This document shows, piece after piece, positions 17,354 through 25,600 of a stretch of DNA of 32,186 nt; position 1 is the stretch's first letter; each line of letters starts with the position of its first letter. The notes under the pieces were generated by a model. The model saw nothing but the letters and a program-made list of their open reading frames with translations, was not told where the DNA came from and did no database searches. Origin of the DNA: an uncultured Bacteroidia bacterium (GTDB lineage: Bacteria; Bacteroidota; Bacteroidia; Bacteroidales; UBA932); assembly GCA_902796555.1 (NCBI GenBank), contig CADBPR010000040.1:1-32186 (forward strand), written 5' to 3'. A program made the translations under genes and the position numbers.

Positions 17354-18850
17354 ATGAAAAGGATACTATTGATACTCAGTATATTGGTTCTTGCCGTATC
17401 CTGCGACAAGTTCCTGACCCAGGTGCCGTATGACTCCGTGGGCACCAGTACGACCCTGGCTTCCGACGATGCGGTGGCCCTGGTCAACGCGGCCTATCAG
17501 CCGCTGCAGTGGCCGAAACTCTATAACATGCGCATCTGGTCCACCGACGTGGTGGCGGGTGAAAGCGTGGTCGGCGCCGGCGGCGGTACGGACGGTATCG
17601 AGACCGTCCAGCTGTCCAATTTCACGGCTGACCCTTCCAATGCGGCCGCTACGGACCTGTGGCGGGCCAATCCGGGCATTCTGCGGGCCAACCTGGCCCT
17701 GTCCGTCCTGCCTCAAACGGAGATGGACGAGGCCCTGCGGACCCGCCTGATGGCCGAATGTTATTTCCTGCGCGCCCATTACCACTTCATCCTGGTCCGG
17801 ATTTTCGGCGACATTCCGCTGCGGACCAAGCCGCTCTTCGCCACCGATGCCCTCAACATCGCCCGTACGCCGAAAGAGCAGGTGTATGAACAGATTATCA
17901 AGGACTGCGAAGAAGCCATCAAGGGCCTGCCGTACAAGGCCCAGTACAAGTCCGCCGACCTGGGCCGCGCCTGCAAGGAGGCCGCCGAGTGCATGCTCGC
18001 AAAGGTCTACTTGACCTTGGGTACCCGCTACGACGAAGTGGTGCGCCTGTGTCAGGATATCGAGGACCAGGGCTATGACCTCAGCAAGATGGCCTACGCC
18101 GACAACTGGTACAACCCGGCCACCGGCAAACTGAACCAGAACGGCCCCGAATCCCTCTTCGAAATCCAGTATACCGGCGACCCGGCCGCCTGCACCAACT
18201 GGCTCAGTGACAATGACAACCAGTCACAGTGGCTGAACTGCTTCATGGCCCCGCGCAACTCCAACATGGTGGGTGGCGGCGGATATGGCTGGCAGCATGT
18301 GACCCAGCAGTTCGTCGACGCCTACGAGCCCGGCGACCTGCGCAAGGACGCCACCATTTTCTACGAAGGCTGCCCGGATTTCGACGGTATCGAATATGAC
18401 CCGGCCTGGTCCACGACGGGCTATAATGTCCGCAAATGGTGCGTGCCGGTATCGATCTGCGACAAAGTGGACAACTGCCCGGCCAACACGGTGGTGTACC
18501 GTTTCGCCGACGTGCTGCTGATGAAAGCGGAGGCCCTCAATGCCCAGAACGAGCCGGACCAGGCCCGTATTCCGCTGAACATCGTCCGCAAACGTGCCGG
18601 ACTGGCCGACATCCCCGCCGGCAAGACCCAGGCCGAAATGAAGGAAATCATCATTCATGAACGCCGGATGGAGCTTGCTTTCGAGGGGCACCGCTGGTTT
18701 GACATGATCCGTGTGGACGACGGTGAATATGCCGTCAAATTCCTCCGCGGCATCGGCAAGAAAAACGTCAACAAGAACCGGCTCCTCTATCCGGTTCCGC
18801 AGGTGGAGCGCGATGCCAATGAACTCTTTACCCAAAATCCCGGATATTAA
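17354..18850 (+). CDS. SusD/RagB-like substrate-binding lipoprotein
   Basis: A 498-residue surface lipoprotein, signal MKRILLILSILVLAVSC with lipobox Cys 17. It has the SusD N-terminal part (FLTQVPYDSVG onward), TPR-like helices (CKEAAECMLAKVYLTLG) and the C-terminal RagB/SusD signature IIHERRMELAFEGHRWFDMIR (~432-452), ending with a YPVPQVERDANELFTQNPGY tail that is strongly conserved in the family. It forms the lid over the SusC barrel and captures oligosaccharides. It follows susC by 6 bases. Confidence 0.95.
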   Translation: MKRILLILSILVLAVSCDKFLTQVPYDSVGTSTTLASDDAVALVNAAYQPLQWPKLYNMRIWSTDVVAGESVVGAGGGTDGIETVQLSNFTADPSNAAATDLWRANPGILRANLALSVLPQTEMDEALRTRLMAECYFLRAHYHFILVRIFGDIPLRTKPLFATDALNIARTPKEQVYEQIIKDCEEAIKGLPYKAQYKSADLGRACKEAAECMLAKVYLTLGTRYDEVVRLCQDIEDQGYDLSKMAYADNWYNPATGKLNQNGPESLFEIQYTGDPAACTNWLSDNDNQSQWLNCFMAPRNSNMVGGGGYGWQHVTQQFVDAYEPGDLRKDATIFYEGCPDFDGIEYDPAWSTTGYNVRKWCVPVSICDKVDNCPANTVVYRFADVLLMKAEALNAQNEPDQARIPLNIVRKRAGLADIPAGKTQAEMKEIIIHERRMELAFEGHRWFDMIRVDDGEYAVKFLRGIGKKNVNKNRLLYPVPQVERDANELFTQNPGY

Positions 18851-18867
18851 TTCTAAAACAACTGAAT

Positions 18868-20382
18868 ATGAGAAAGTTAACTTTTATTCTGGCAACCGCC
18901 CTCATGGGCCTGGCCCTTTCCTGCAACAAGCAGGAGCAGAACAATGGCGGAGATGACAAGAAAACCCCCGCCGGCGGCAATACGCCCATTGAGCTGAAAG
19001 CCGATACGACAACCCCCGAGATGAATACCGACACGCAGAACAGCGAGGTTCTCAACCTTACCTGGAACGCCACGACCAATATGGGTACCGGCGCCCGTGT
19101 CAGCTATTCCGTCCTGATTGACACCAAGGGCGGCAACCTCGAGTCCGCTTACGAGATTCCGCTGGGTCCGAGCATCACCTCCCATACCTTCACGGCCGGT
19201 GAACTCAACCGGATTATCAAGGAAGAATTCGACCATGCCAACGGCGACGTCGTCGAAATGGACTTCGTGGTCTATGCGACGATAGCCAGCACGGAAGTGG
19301 AAGACGTCGTGTCCAACCGCGTCACCGTCACCCTGACCGCTTTCGAGCCTAAGGCCAGCATCCTGTACATGATCGGTTCCGCCACCTCCGCCGGCTGGGA
19401 CCTCGCCAGCGCCGTGGAAATGAGCCCGATTGAGGGCGAGGACGGCGGCTTCACCTGGAGCGGCGAACTCATGGGCGGCGAGCTGAAATTCCTCACCACC
19501 AAGGACGGCTGGGTGCCTTCTTACAACAAAGGCGAAGACGACGAGCACCTCTACTACCGCGACCACCTCTGGGATGACCCGACGACCGGTGAACGTGTGG
19601 ACGATGAGTCCCTTCCGCATGTGGATACCCCGGACGACAAGTTCATCATCGCCGAGCAGGGCAACTACAAGATTGTCCTCAACATCGACAAACTGACCAT
19701 CTCCATTACCAAGACCGGCGGTCCGAAGTACTTCTCCATGTACATCTTCGGCAGCGCCCTGAGTAAGTCTCCCGTGGCGATGTACCGCAGCGGCTATGCC
19801 TTCTTCAAGGGTATTGTGTCTGGCGGCGGCTCTTTCCATTTCACCGCAGACGTGAACAACAACAAAGACTTCTACTATGCGGCAGGTGACGGGGAAGACC
19901 TCACTGACAAGTCCGTCAGCCAGACCAGCTATACCGAATGGCATCTCCCGGCCGGCCCGTACAAGGTAAGCCTCTATGCCAAGGAAGGCAAGGAAGCCGC
20001 CTACATCGTGCCGTTCACGCCGTTCACGGAAATGTTCCTGATTGGCAGCGCCTGCGACGCGGGATGGGATATCGCCAATGCCCTCCCGATGAATCCGCTC
20101 CCGACCAATGTGTTTACATGGACCGGTAAGCTGAAGGAAGGCGAACTGAAGTTCACCTGCGACAAGAGCACGGACTGGTATGGTGCCTGGTTCATGGCCG
20201 ACGCGGCCGGCAAGGCTCCGACCGGAGAAGAGGAAAGCATCATCTTCCTGGACAAGTCCCGCGCCGAGACGGCTACGATGGGTATCAAGGAACTGGACCA
20301 GAAGTGGAACATCCCCGCTGCCGGCACCTACGAGATTACCCTCGACCAGGTCAACGAGACCATTATCATCAAGAAGAAGTAA
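18868..20382 (+). CDS. SusE-like surface glycan-binding lipoprotein
   Basis: A 504-residue lipoprotein (lipobox ALSC, Cys ~19), in the usual SusE position right after susD. The N-terminal SusE-type domain (~35-165) is followed by three weakly alike modules beginning near 165 (ILYMIGSATSAGWDL), 289 (MYIFGSALSKSP) and 386 (EMFLIGSACDAGWDI). The first and third have the FTW(S/T)G-GELKF strands and nearby Trp residues expected for sugar binding. The middle module lacks the GW turn and the Trp pair and may not bind. It is clearly related in layout to the lipoprotein at 11244-12704 but has diverged. The next gene's ATG begins at the base after its stop codon. Confidence 0.85.
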   Translation: MRKLTFILATALMGLALSCNKQEQNNGGDDKKTPAGGNTPIELKADTTTPEMNTDTQNSEVLNLTWNATTNMGTGARVSYSVLIDTKGGNLESAYEIPLGPSITSHTFTAGELNRIIKEEFDHANGDVVEMDFVVYATIASTEVEDVVSNRVTVTLTAFEPKASILYMIGSATSAGWDLASAVEMSPIEGEDGGFTWSGELMGGELKFLTTKDGWVPSYNKGEDDEHLYYRDHLWDDPTTGERVDDESLPHVDTPDDKFIIAEQGNYKIVLNIDKLTISITKTGGPKYFSMYIFGSALSKSPVAMYRSGYAFFKGIVSGGGSFHFTADVNNNKDFYYAAGDGEDLTDKSVSQTSYTEWHLPAGPYKVSLYAKEGKEAAYIVPFTPFTEMFLIGSACDAGWDIANALPMNPLPTNVFTWTGKLKEGELKFTCDKSTDWYGAWFMADAAGKAPTGEEESIIFLDKSRAETATMGIKELDQKWNIPAAGTYEITLDQVNETIIIKKK

Positions 20383-22137
20383 ATGAAAATCAAGCATTTG
20401 ATTGCTGCGGCTCTGTGCATCCTGCTGGCGGGATGCACAAAGCCTTCGCAGCAAGAGGGAACGCCGGACGGGGCAAGTTCCGTTCTGGACAAGCTGCCTG
20501 AGACGGCCGTGCTTCGCACTGTGACGGTCCGTACCGACAAGGCGGCGTATGCCCCGGGCGAGACCGTGACCTTTACCTGCAACCGCAGTCAGAGCATGGC
20601 GGTGCGGTACTGGCACTTGGGCACGCTCCTGGAGGAGGCTCTCCTGGAGGACCCGTCCACCTGGACCTGGACGCCCCCCGCGAATGATTTCAAGGGCTAT
20701 TATGTGGAACTGGTCGGCAAGTCCGGCGAAGGAGAGGTCAAGACGGTCGGCAGCGTAGCCGTGGACGTGTCCAGCGACTGGACCCGTTTCCCGCGCTACG
20801 GCTTCCTGTCCCGTTTCGGCAACATCGCCCCGTCCCAGATAGCTTCCGTCATCGACAACCTCAAGAACTACCACATCAACGGTATCCAGTATTATGACTG
20901 GATGTATGACCACCACCATCCCCTCGCCGGCACCCCGGCAAGCCCCGACAGCGACTGGCCGAGCATCATCGGCGACATGTGCCAGAAGAGCACCGTGGAG
21001 GGATACATCGCCGAGGCCCACCGGGTGGGCATTGCCTCGATGTTCTACGACCTGTGCTACGGCGCCCTGGAATGGGCGGAAAAGGACGGCGTGGACCCGA
21101 CCTGGTACCTGTTCAAGGACAAGAACCACTCCAGCCGGGACTATCACCCGCTGAGCGCTCCTTTCCGCAGCAATATCTACCTGGTGGATCCGGGCAACGA
21201 AGGTTGGCTGGACTATTTCGCCGACCGCGTGGACGAGGTGTATGAAGTCTTTGACTTCGACGGCTTCCATATCGACCAGCTGGGCGGCCGCGGCAACCGG
21301 TACAATTATGCCGGCAGCCAGGTCAACGTGCCGGAAGGATATGGCAAGTTCCTGTCTGCGATGAAAAAGGCGCAGCCGGGTAAGAAGCTGGCTTTCAATG
21401 CGGTAAGCCGCTATGGACAAGCCAATATTGCCGCCGCGCCTTCCGATTTCCTGTACAACGAGGTCTGGGATACGAAGTTTACCGACCTGAACCGCGTTAT
21501 CGAAGAGAACCACCGCCTGGCACCCGAGAAGAACATGGTGCTGGCCGCGTATATGAACTATAAGCAGAAAGGCAAGTTCAATACACCTGCCGTCCTGCTG
21601 ACGGACGCCGTTCTTTTCGCCATGGGCGGGTCGCACCTGGAGCTGGGTGAGCACATGCTCTGCAACGAGTATTTCCCGGACAATTCGATGACGATGGACA
21701 ATGCCCTGGAAAAGGCGCTTCCGGCCTATTACGACTTCCTGACGGGGTATGAGAACATCCTGCGCGACGGTGCGGAGCCCCACAAGCTCAATGTTTCCGG
21801 CGCGGGCGTGACGCTGGCCGAATACGGACCGGTCAAAGGCTGCGTGAACTACTATGTTTCGCAGAAGAACGACCAGCTGGTGATTCACCTGCTGAACTTC
21901 ACCGATGCCGCCCATCTGGACTGGCGTGACGACGACCGTACCCAGAAGGAGCCGGCCCAGATCGGCAGTTTTACCATCAGCGTGCGTTCCAGCCGGACGG
22001 TGAACCGGGTCTGGGTAGCGTCGCCGGATATCGACGGCGGTACGCCGAAAGCGGCTGATTACAAAGCCGGCGGCTCCTCCATCACCGTTACCGTCCCGTC
22101 CCTGAAATACTGGACGATGATTGTGATTGAATCATAG
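20383..22137 (+). CDS. GH66 family endo-dextranase-like lipoprotein
   Basis: A 584-residue lipoprotein (ILLAGC, Cys ~18). An Ig-like N-terminal domain (~38-130) precedes a GH66 catalytic barrel with PRYGFLSRFG, HINGIQYYDWMYDHHHPL, the nucleophile motif DFDGFHIDQLG (D298) and the acid/base motif LYNEVWD (E360). A beta-rich C-terminal domain completes it. GH66 contains endo-dextranases and cycloisomaltooligosaccharide glucanotransferases; the absence of a large inserted CBM35-type module favours a plain dextranase. It would cut alpha-1,6-glucan at the cell surface before SusCD import and GH31 trimming. The start codon abuts the previous stop and its own stop abuts the next ATG, so translation is probably coupled. 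Confidence 0.88.
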   Translation: MKIKHLIAAALCILLAGCTKPSQQEGTPDGASSVLDKLPETAVLRTVTVRTDKAAYAPGETVTFTCNRSQSMAVRYWHLGTLLEEALLEDPSTWTWTPPANDFKGYYVELVGKSGEGEVKTVGSVAVDVSSDWTRFPRYGFLSRFGNIAPSQIASVIDNLKNYHINGIQYYDWMYDHHHPLAGTPASPDSDWPSIIGDMCQKSTVEGYIAEAHRVGIASMFYDLCYGALEWAEKDGVDPTWYLFKDKNHSSRDYHPLSAPFRSNIYLVDPGNEGWLDYFADRVDEVYEVFDFDGFHIDQLGGRGNRYNYAGSQVNVPEGYGKFLSAMKKAQPGKKLAFNAVSRYGQANIAAAPSDFLYNEVWDTKFTDLNRVIEENHRLAPEKNMVLAAYMNYKQKGKFNTPAVLLTDAVLFAMGGSHLELGEHMLCNEYFPDNSMTMDNALEKALPAYYDFLTGYENILRDGAEPHKLNVSGAGVTLAEYGPVKGCVNYYVSQKNDQLVIHLLNFTDAAHLDWRDDDRTQKEPAQIGSFTISVRSSRTVNRVWVASPDIDGGTPKAADYKAGGSSITVTVPSLKYWTMIVIES

Positions 22138-23544
22138 ATGAAACGGTTCTGCGGATATCTGTCGCTGCTGCTGGCACTTTCGTGCGGGCGGATGGATATC
22201 CGTACGGAACCGGACCCGGCCGTGACACCGCCTGCTCCGACGGCGAAAGGCACGGCCTATGTTTTTGACGATACGGCGTTGCCCCGCCTGACCGTCCAGG
22301 TGAGCCTGGACGAGTGGAACCGGCTGCTGACCTTGTATGACCAGGATTCCAAGACCCGGGAATATATCCACTGCGATGCTGTATTCATCAAGGACAACGA
22401 GCGTACCGTGGTGCAGGATGCCGGCCTTCGGCTGCGCGGGCAGACATCCCGCCGCCGCCCGGAAGGAGCTGCGGGACAAGCACATGAGAGCGGAGCCGGA
22501 CGCTGGAAGCACGTCCATTTCGGCCTGCATTTCCGGCATTTCCACAAGGGCGACAAGGATTATGACCTGCGGGGCGTCCACCGGATCAATCTCAAATACG
22601 CGAAGGAGGACCCGACCTATATCCGCGAGAAATACTGCTCCGACCTGTTGCAACGTTTCGGCGTGTGGACGGCTGCCGCCGTGTCCTATTGCCGTCTGTA
22701 TATCCATGTGGCCGGCGACCCGCAGCCGGCGTATTACGGCGTCTACCAGATGATGGAGGCCGTGGATGACGAGTACTGCGAAAACCGTCCGCAGTTTGCC
22801 AGTGATACGGGCTTCCTGTGGAAGGGCGTCTGGGGGTCCAATCTGCGTGACCGGGACGACTGGCGTTTCGGCGTGGGACGCAAGCCCGACGGCGGCGAAT
22901 ATCCCTATGAACTCAAGCAAGGAGAAGAGGCCTTCACAGCCGCCCGCGCCCAGCTGAAAGACTTTATCCGCAATCTCAACACCCTGACCGGGTCCCGCTT
23001 CGAGGCATGGGTGAAGGCGCATATCGATGTGGACCTGTTGCTGCGGACCTATGCCGTCTTTGTGGCTGTCGGTCATTGGGACGACTATTGGAACGATATG
23101 AACAACGCGTACTTCTATTTTGACAGCCGTGACCCGGTGGACTATCGTTTCTATCTGATTCCCTACGATATGGACAATACCCTGGGCACGACGATTCCCT
23201 GCGGCGCCCAGACCGACGCCTTGTATCAGGACCCATACCGTTGGGGACTGGACGAATGTGTGCTGATGCCGAAGATTCTTTCCATTGCGGAATTCCGGCA
23301 GCAGTATACGGCCTATCTGAAAGCGTTGGGCGCGGAGGACAGCCCCTTTTCCTACCCGGCCAGCATGGAACGGATCGGCCCGTGGCAGGATTTAATCCGG
23401 GACCACCTGGCCAACGATACCGGAGAAGACCAGGTCCTGGCGGACCGTCCCGCCTCCTGGTCCAAACACCACGAATACCGCGTCACTACTGACGGCTCCT
23501 ACAACTGGTTTCGCCTGAAATCGGCTCGGCTCCGGGCTCTGTAG
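22138..23544 (+). CDS. CotH-family kinase-like lipoprotein
   Basis: A 468-residue lipoprotein (LLLALSC, Cys ~16) and last gene of the PUL operon. It carries CotH features: an N-terminal LTVQVSLDEWNRLL strand region, GLRLRGQTSRR followed by KHVHFGLHF (candidate ATP-lysine region), HWDDYWNDMNNAYFYFD, and IPYDMDNTLG with D344 and D346 as the likely metal-binding/catalytic acids. CotH proteins are atypical protein kinases known from Bacillus spore coats and are widespread, largely uncharacterised, in other bacteria. Motifs look intact. The ATG directly follows the GH66 stop, which implies coupled translation. What it would phosphorylate, or whether it instead binds glycan at the surface, is unknown. 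Confidence 0.82.
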   Translation: MKRFCGYLSLLLALSCGRMDIRTEPDPAVTPPAPTAKGTAYVFDDTALPRLTVQVSLDEWNRLLTLYDQDSKTREYIHCDAVFIKDNERTVVQDAGLRLRGQTSRRRPEGAAGQAHESGAGRWKHVHFGLHFRHFHKGDKDYDLRGVHRINLKYAKEDPTYIREKYCSDLLQRFGVWTAAAVSYCRLYIHVAGDPQPAYYGVYQMMEAVDDEYCENRPQFASDTGFLWKGVWGSNLRDRDDWRFGVGRKPDGGEYPYELKQGEEAFTAARAQLKDFIRNLNTLTGSRFEAWVKAHIDVDLLLRTYAVFVAVGHWDDYWNDMNNAYFYFDSRDPVDYRFYLIPYDMDNTLGTTIPCGAQTDALYQDPYRWGLDECVLMPKILSIAEFRQQYTAYLKALGAEDSPFSYPASMERIGPWQDLIRDHLANDTGEDQVLADRPASWSKHHEYRVTTDGSYNWFRLKSARLRAL

Positions 23545-23598
23545 CAGCCTCCGTCAGATTAAGTACGACGATAAACTGAACATCATAGATTGCTGTGA

Positions 23599-23634
23599 AA
23601 TAGGCTGACTCAATCGGGTCGGCCTATTGTTTAT
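23599..23634 (+). terminator. Hairpin terminator closing the PUL operon
   Basis: AATAGGC (23599-23605) pairs with GCCTATT (23622-23628); a T-G wobble and GAC/GTC extend it to 11 base pairs around an 8-base loop, followed by TGTTTATT. It lies 55 bases after the CotH stop. Its right arm overlaps the -33 element of the next promoter. Confidence 0.65.
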
Positions 23635-23657
23635 TCTCAAGATAGGTTTTATCTTTG
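23627..23657 (+). promoter_or_regulatory. Bacteroidota-type promoter for the pnuC-like gene
   Basis: TTG at 23627-23629 and a perfect -7 element TATCTTTG at 23650-23657, spaced 20 bases. The leader to the ATG at 23678 is about 17 bases, too short for a riboswitch. Confidence 0.6.
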
Positions 23658-23677
23658 CTGCAAATTATATACCGACA

Positions 23678-24415
23678 ATGACCGAGCAGCAATTTAACAA
23701 ATTCTTCAATATTTTCATTTTCGGGGGCATGCTGGTGTCTGTCCTGGTGGCGACGCTGTTCAAGTTCCAGACCCCGGGGGCCAAGACCGGCCTGCTGGTG
23801 CTGGCTGCGACAGGCGCGGTGATGGGAGTCTGCAACGTGCTGTTCTGCGCCAACGGCAGTATCCTGTCCTTTATTTTCGGCGTCGTGAATGTCGTGATTA
23901 CCTGTATTCTGATGTGGGACAGCGGGGTGATGGGCAACTTCGCCCTGCACCTGCTGTACTTCTTGCCGATGCAGTTCGTCGGCTGGTGGCAATGGAAGAA
24001 GCGGGACGCGTCGGCCGATACCGGAAAGAAGGTCCGGGCCCGGCGCCTGGGCTGGAAAAACCTGCTGTGGATCAGCCTGGCTTACCTGGCCGGTGTTGCC
24101 GTAGCGTTCTATGTGCTGCTCCGCATCGACCTGGCCAAGGGGGTGGAACTGGATTATCTGAAGATTGCCATGGATGCGGCCATTTTCGGGGCCAATATCG
24201 TCGGTCAGATTCTCCTGTCGCTGGCATTTATGGACCAGTGGTTCTTCTGGATTGTGGTCGACCTGTGCTCCGTGGTCCTGTGGGCGCGGGTGCTCGGAAC
24301 CCAGGCCGGGGCCACCTACGCCATCGTCAGCCTCATCAAATATGGCTTCTACCTGCTGAATGCCTTTAACGGCCTGCGTATGTGGCTGAAAATGAGCAAA
24401 CCAGAAACGCGGTAG
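23678..24415 (+). CDS. PnuC-family vitamin precursor transporter
   Basis: A 245-residue integral membrane protein with about seven hydrophobic helices. The PnuC signature region is seen at LYFLPMQFVGWWQWKKR, and in the C-terminal helices with FFWIVVDLCSVVLWARV and a polar end YLLNAFNGLRMWLKM. PnuC proteins carry nicotinamide riboside into the cell by facilitated diffusion; paralogues (PnuT, PnuX) carry thiamine or riboflavin. No TPP riboswitch is present, and no cofactor gene is adjacent, so the substrate is left open. The ATG at 23678 is preferred to the in-frame upstream start at 23627 because the promoter occupies that stretch. Confidence 0.83.
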   Translation: MTEQQFNKFFNIFIFGGMLVSVLVATLFKFQTPGAKTGLLVLAATGAVMGVCNVLFCANGSILSFIFGVVNVVITCILMWDSGVMGNFALHLLYFLPMQFVGWWQWKKRDASADTGKKVRARRLGWKNLLWISLAYLAGVAVAFYVLLRIDLAKGVELDYLKIAMDAAIFGANIVGQILLSLAFMDQWFFWIVVDLCSVVLWARVLGTQAGATYAIVSLIKYGFYLLNAFNGLRMWLKMSKPETR

Positions 24416-24436
24416 GGTATCTTTTGCGTCAAAGAC

Positions 24437-24467
24437 TTTTATAATTGGGAAATTTTTCGTTACTTTG
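24437..24467 (+). promoter_or_regulatory. Probable promoter of acpP
   Basis: TTACTTTG at 24460-24467 is one mismatch from TAnnTTTG, with TTTT at 24437-24440 as a weak -33 element 19 bases upstream. The leader to the ATG is about 77 bases, AT-rich near the start codon. Confidence 0.45.
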
Positions 24468-24548
24468 CAGTCTGTATGTGAAGCCACGCTTGTGCGCTTG
24501 CATCGGTAAGAATATGTGTATTAATAATATAAACTAAATTTAACAGCT

Positions 24549-24794
24549 ATGACACAGGAAGAAATCGTTAACAAAGTTAAGGCTATTATCGTGGACAAGC
24601 TCGGCGTTGAACCGTCTGAGGTCACCGAATCCGCCAGCTTCACCAACGATCTCGGCGCCGATTCTCTCGACACCGTAGAACTCATCATGGAGTTCGAACG
24701 CGTGTTCAACATCAAGATTTCCGACGAGGAAGGCAGTGGTATCTCCACCGTTGGCGACGCCATTGAGTACGTAAAAGGAAAACTCGCTGAATAA
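24549..24794 (+). CDS. acpP: Acyl carrier protein
   Basis: An 81-residue acidic four-helix protein with the phosphopantetheine attachment motif [10 protein letters not shown]; the modified serine is S39. It carries growing fatty acyl chains in type II fatty acid synthesis in the cytoplasm and also supplies acyl groups for lipid A. In many Bacteroidales acpP is followed by fabF, but here it stands alone between the pnuC-like gene and a convergent LpxH-like gene. It has its own promoter and a strong terminator, so it is probably monocistronic. Length and sequence are normal for the family. Confidence 0.97.
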   Translation: MTQEEIVNKVKAIIVDKLGVEPSEVTESASFTNDLGADSLDTVELIMEFERVFNIKISDEEGSGISTVGDAIEYVKGKLAE

Positions 24795-24814
24795 TCTCAG
24801 CCACTGATACCTTT

Positions 24815-24852
24815 CAGGGCGACCCTTTCCGGGGCCGCCCTGTTTATTTTTT
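24815..24852 (+). terminator. Rho-independent terminator of acpP
   Basis: CAGGGCG (24815-24821) pairs with CGCCCTG (24836-24842), with a further CCC/GGG pairing inside, followed by a T-rich tract (TTTATTTTTTA). It lies 20 bases after the acpP stop and ends at the stop codon of the convergent gene. The T-run favours the plus strand only. Confidence 0.85.
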
Positions 24853-25600
24853 ATCGTACGAAGCGGGGGTCTTTCTGTTCGACGTAGGTGACGGTCTCGC
24901 CGTCGAAGACATACCAGTTGGAACGGTCCATCCAGTCGCGGGTGAGCAGCAGGCGTCCGCCATGGGGCAGGTTGGCCTCGTAATGGCTGTGGTAATGGCC
25001 GAAAATGTAATAGTCCGCCCGCTCTTTCATCTTGTCAACATACTGATAAAGAGGCTCTTCCGGTCCTTGGAAACGGTAGGTTTCCCCTTTGGCCAGCCGG
25101 CTGCCGCGGGACCATCGTTTGCCCAGGCTGAAGGCCAGGTGCGGGTGAAGGGTGGAAAAGAGTTTCTGCAGGACGCGGTTGTGGAAAATCCACTGCAGGA
25201 ATTTATAGCCGTACATCCCTTTGCCGAGCCCGTCCCCATGACCCAGGCAGAAGCGCTTGCCGGCGATGGTCACAAAATGCGGCTGCTGCAGTTTGACCAT
25301 GCCCAGGCTCTCGAAATAGCTGTAGGTCCAGATGTCGTGGTTGCCCGGGAAGAAATACACCTTCACGCCGTCGTCTATCAGCGCCGTCAGGGCGGCCAGT
25401 ACGCGGACATAGCCGCGGGGCACCACGTCGTCGTATTCGTACCAGAAATCCCAGATGTCCCCGAGCAGGTACAGGGCCTCGGTCTGAGCAGCGGGAATGC
25501 TGCGCAGGAAGGCTACGAAACGCTCCTCCCGCCGGGCCGGATACTTGTAGTCCAGGCCCAGGTGGACGTCGGAGGCGAAGTATGTCAGGTTACGCGCCAA
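24851..25600 (-). CDS. LpxH-like UDP-2,3-diacylglucosamine diphosphatase (metallophosphoesterase)
   Basis: A 249-residue calcineurin-type metallophosphoesterase. Metal-binding motifs in order are DVHLG (D11, H13), GDIWDFWYEY (~46-55), GNHD (~86-89), LGHGDGLG and FGHYHSH. The layout and the aromatic-rich GDIWDFWYEY match Bacteroidota LpxH-like proteins, which hydrolyse UDP-2,3-diacylglucosamine to lipid X in lipid A synthesis. The start is TTG at 25600; it overlaps the last 11 bases of uppP, and no better start precedes the DVHLG motif. It is the last gene of the ftsX-DUF3098-uppP operon, all concerned with the envelope. Another metallophosphoesterase role cannot be excluded. Confidence 0.82.
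   Translation of the reverse strand: MARNLTYFASDVHLGLDYKYPARREERFVAFLRSIPAAQTEALYLLGDIWDFWYEYDDVVPRGYVRVLAALTALIDDGVKVYFFPGNHDIWTYSYFESLGMVKLQQPHFVTIAGKRFCLGHGDGLGKGMYGYKFLQWIFHNRVLQKLFSTLHPHLAFSLGKRWSRGSRLAKGETYRFQGPEEPLYQYVDKMKERADYYIFGHYHSHYEANLPHGGRLLLTRDWMDRSNWYVFDGETVTYVEQKDPRFVR

Noticed and set aside
23545-23677. TPP or other riboswitch before the pnuC-like gene
   Set aside because: No TPP box sequences are seen, and the predicted leader is only about 17 bases long.
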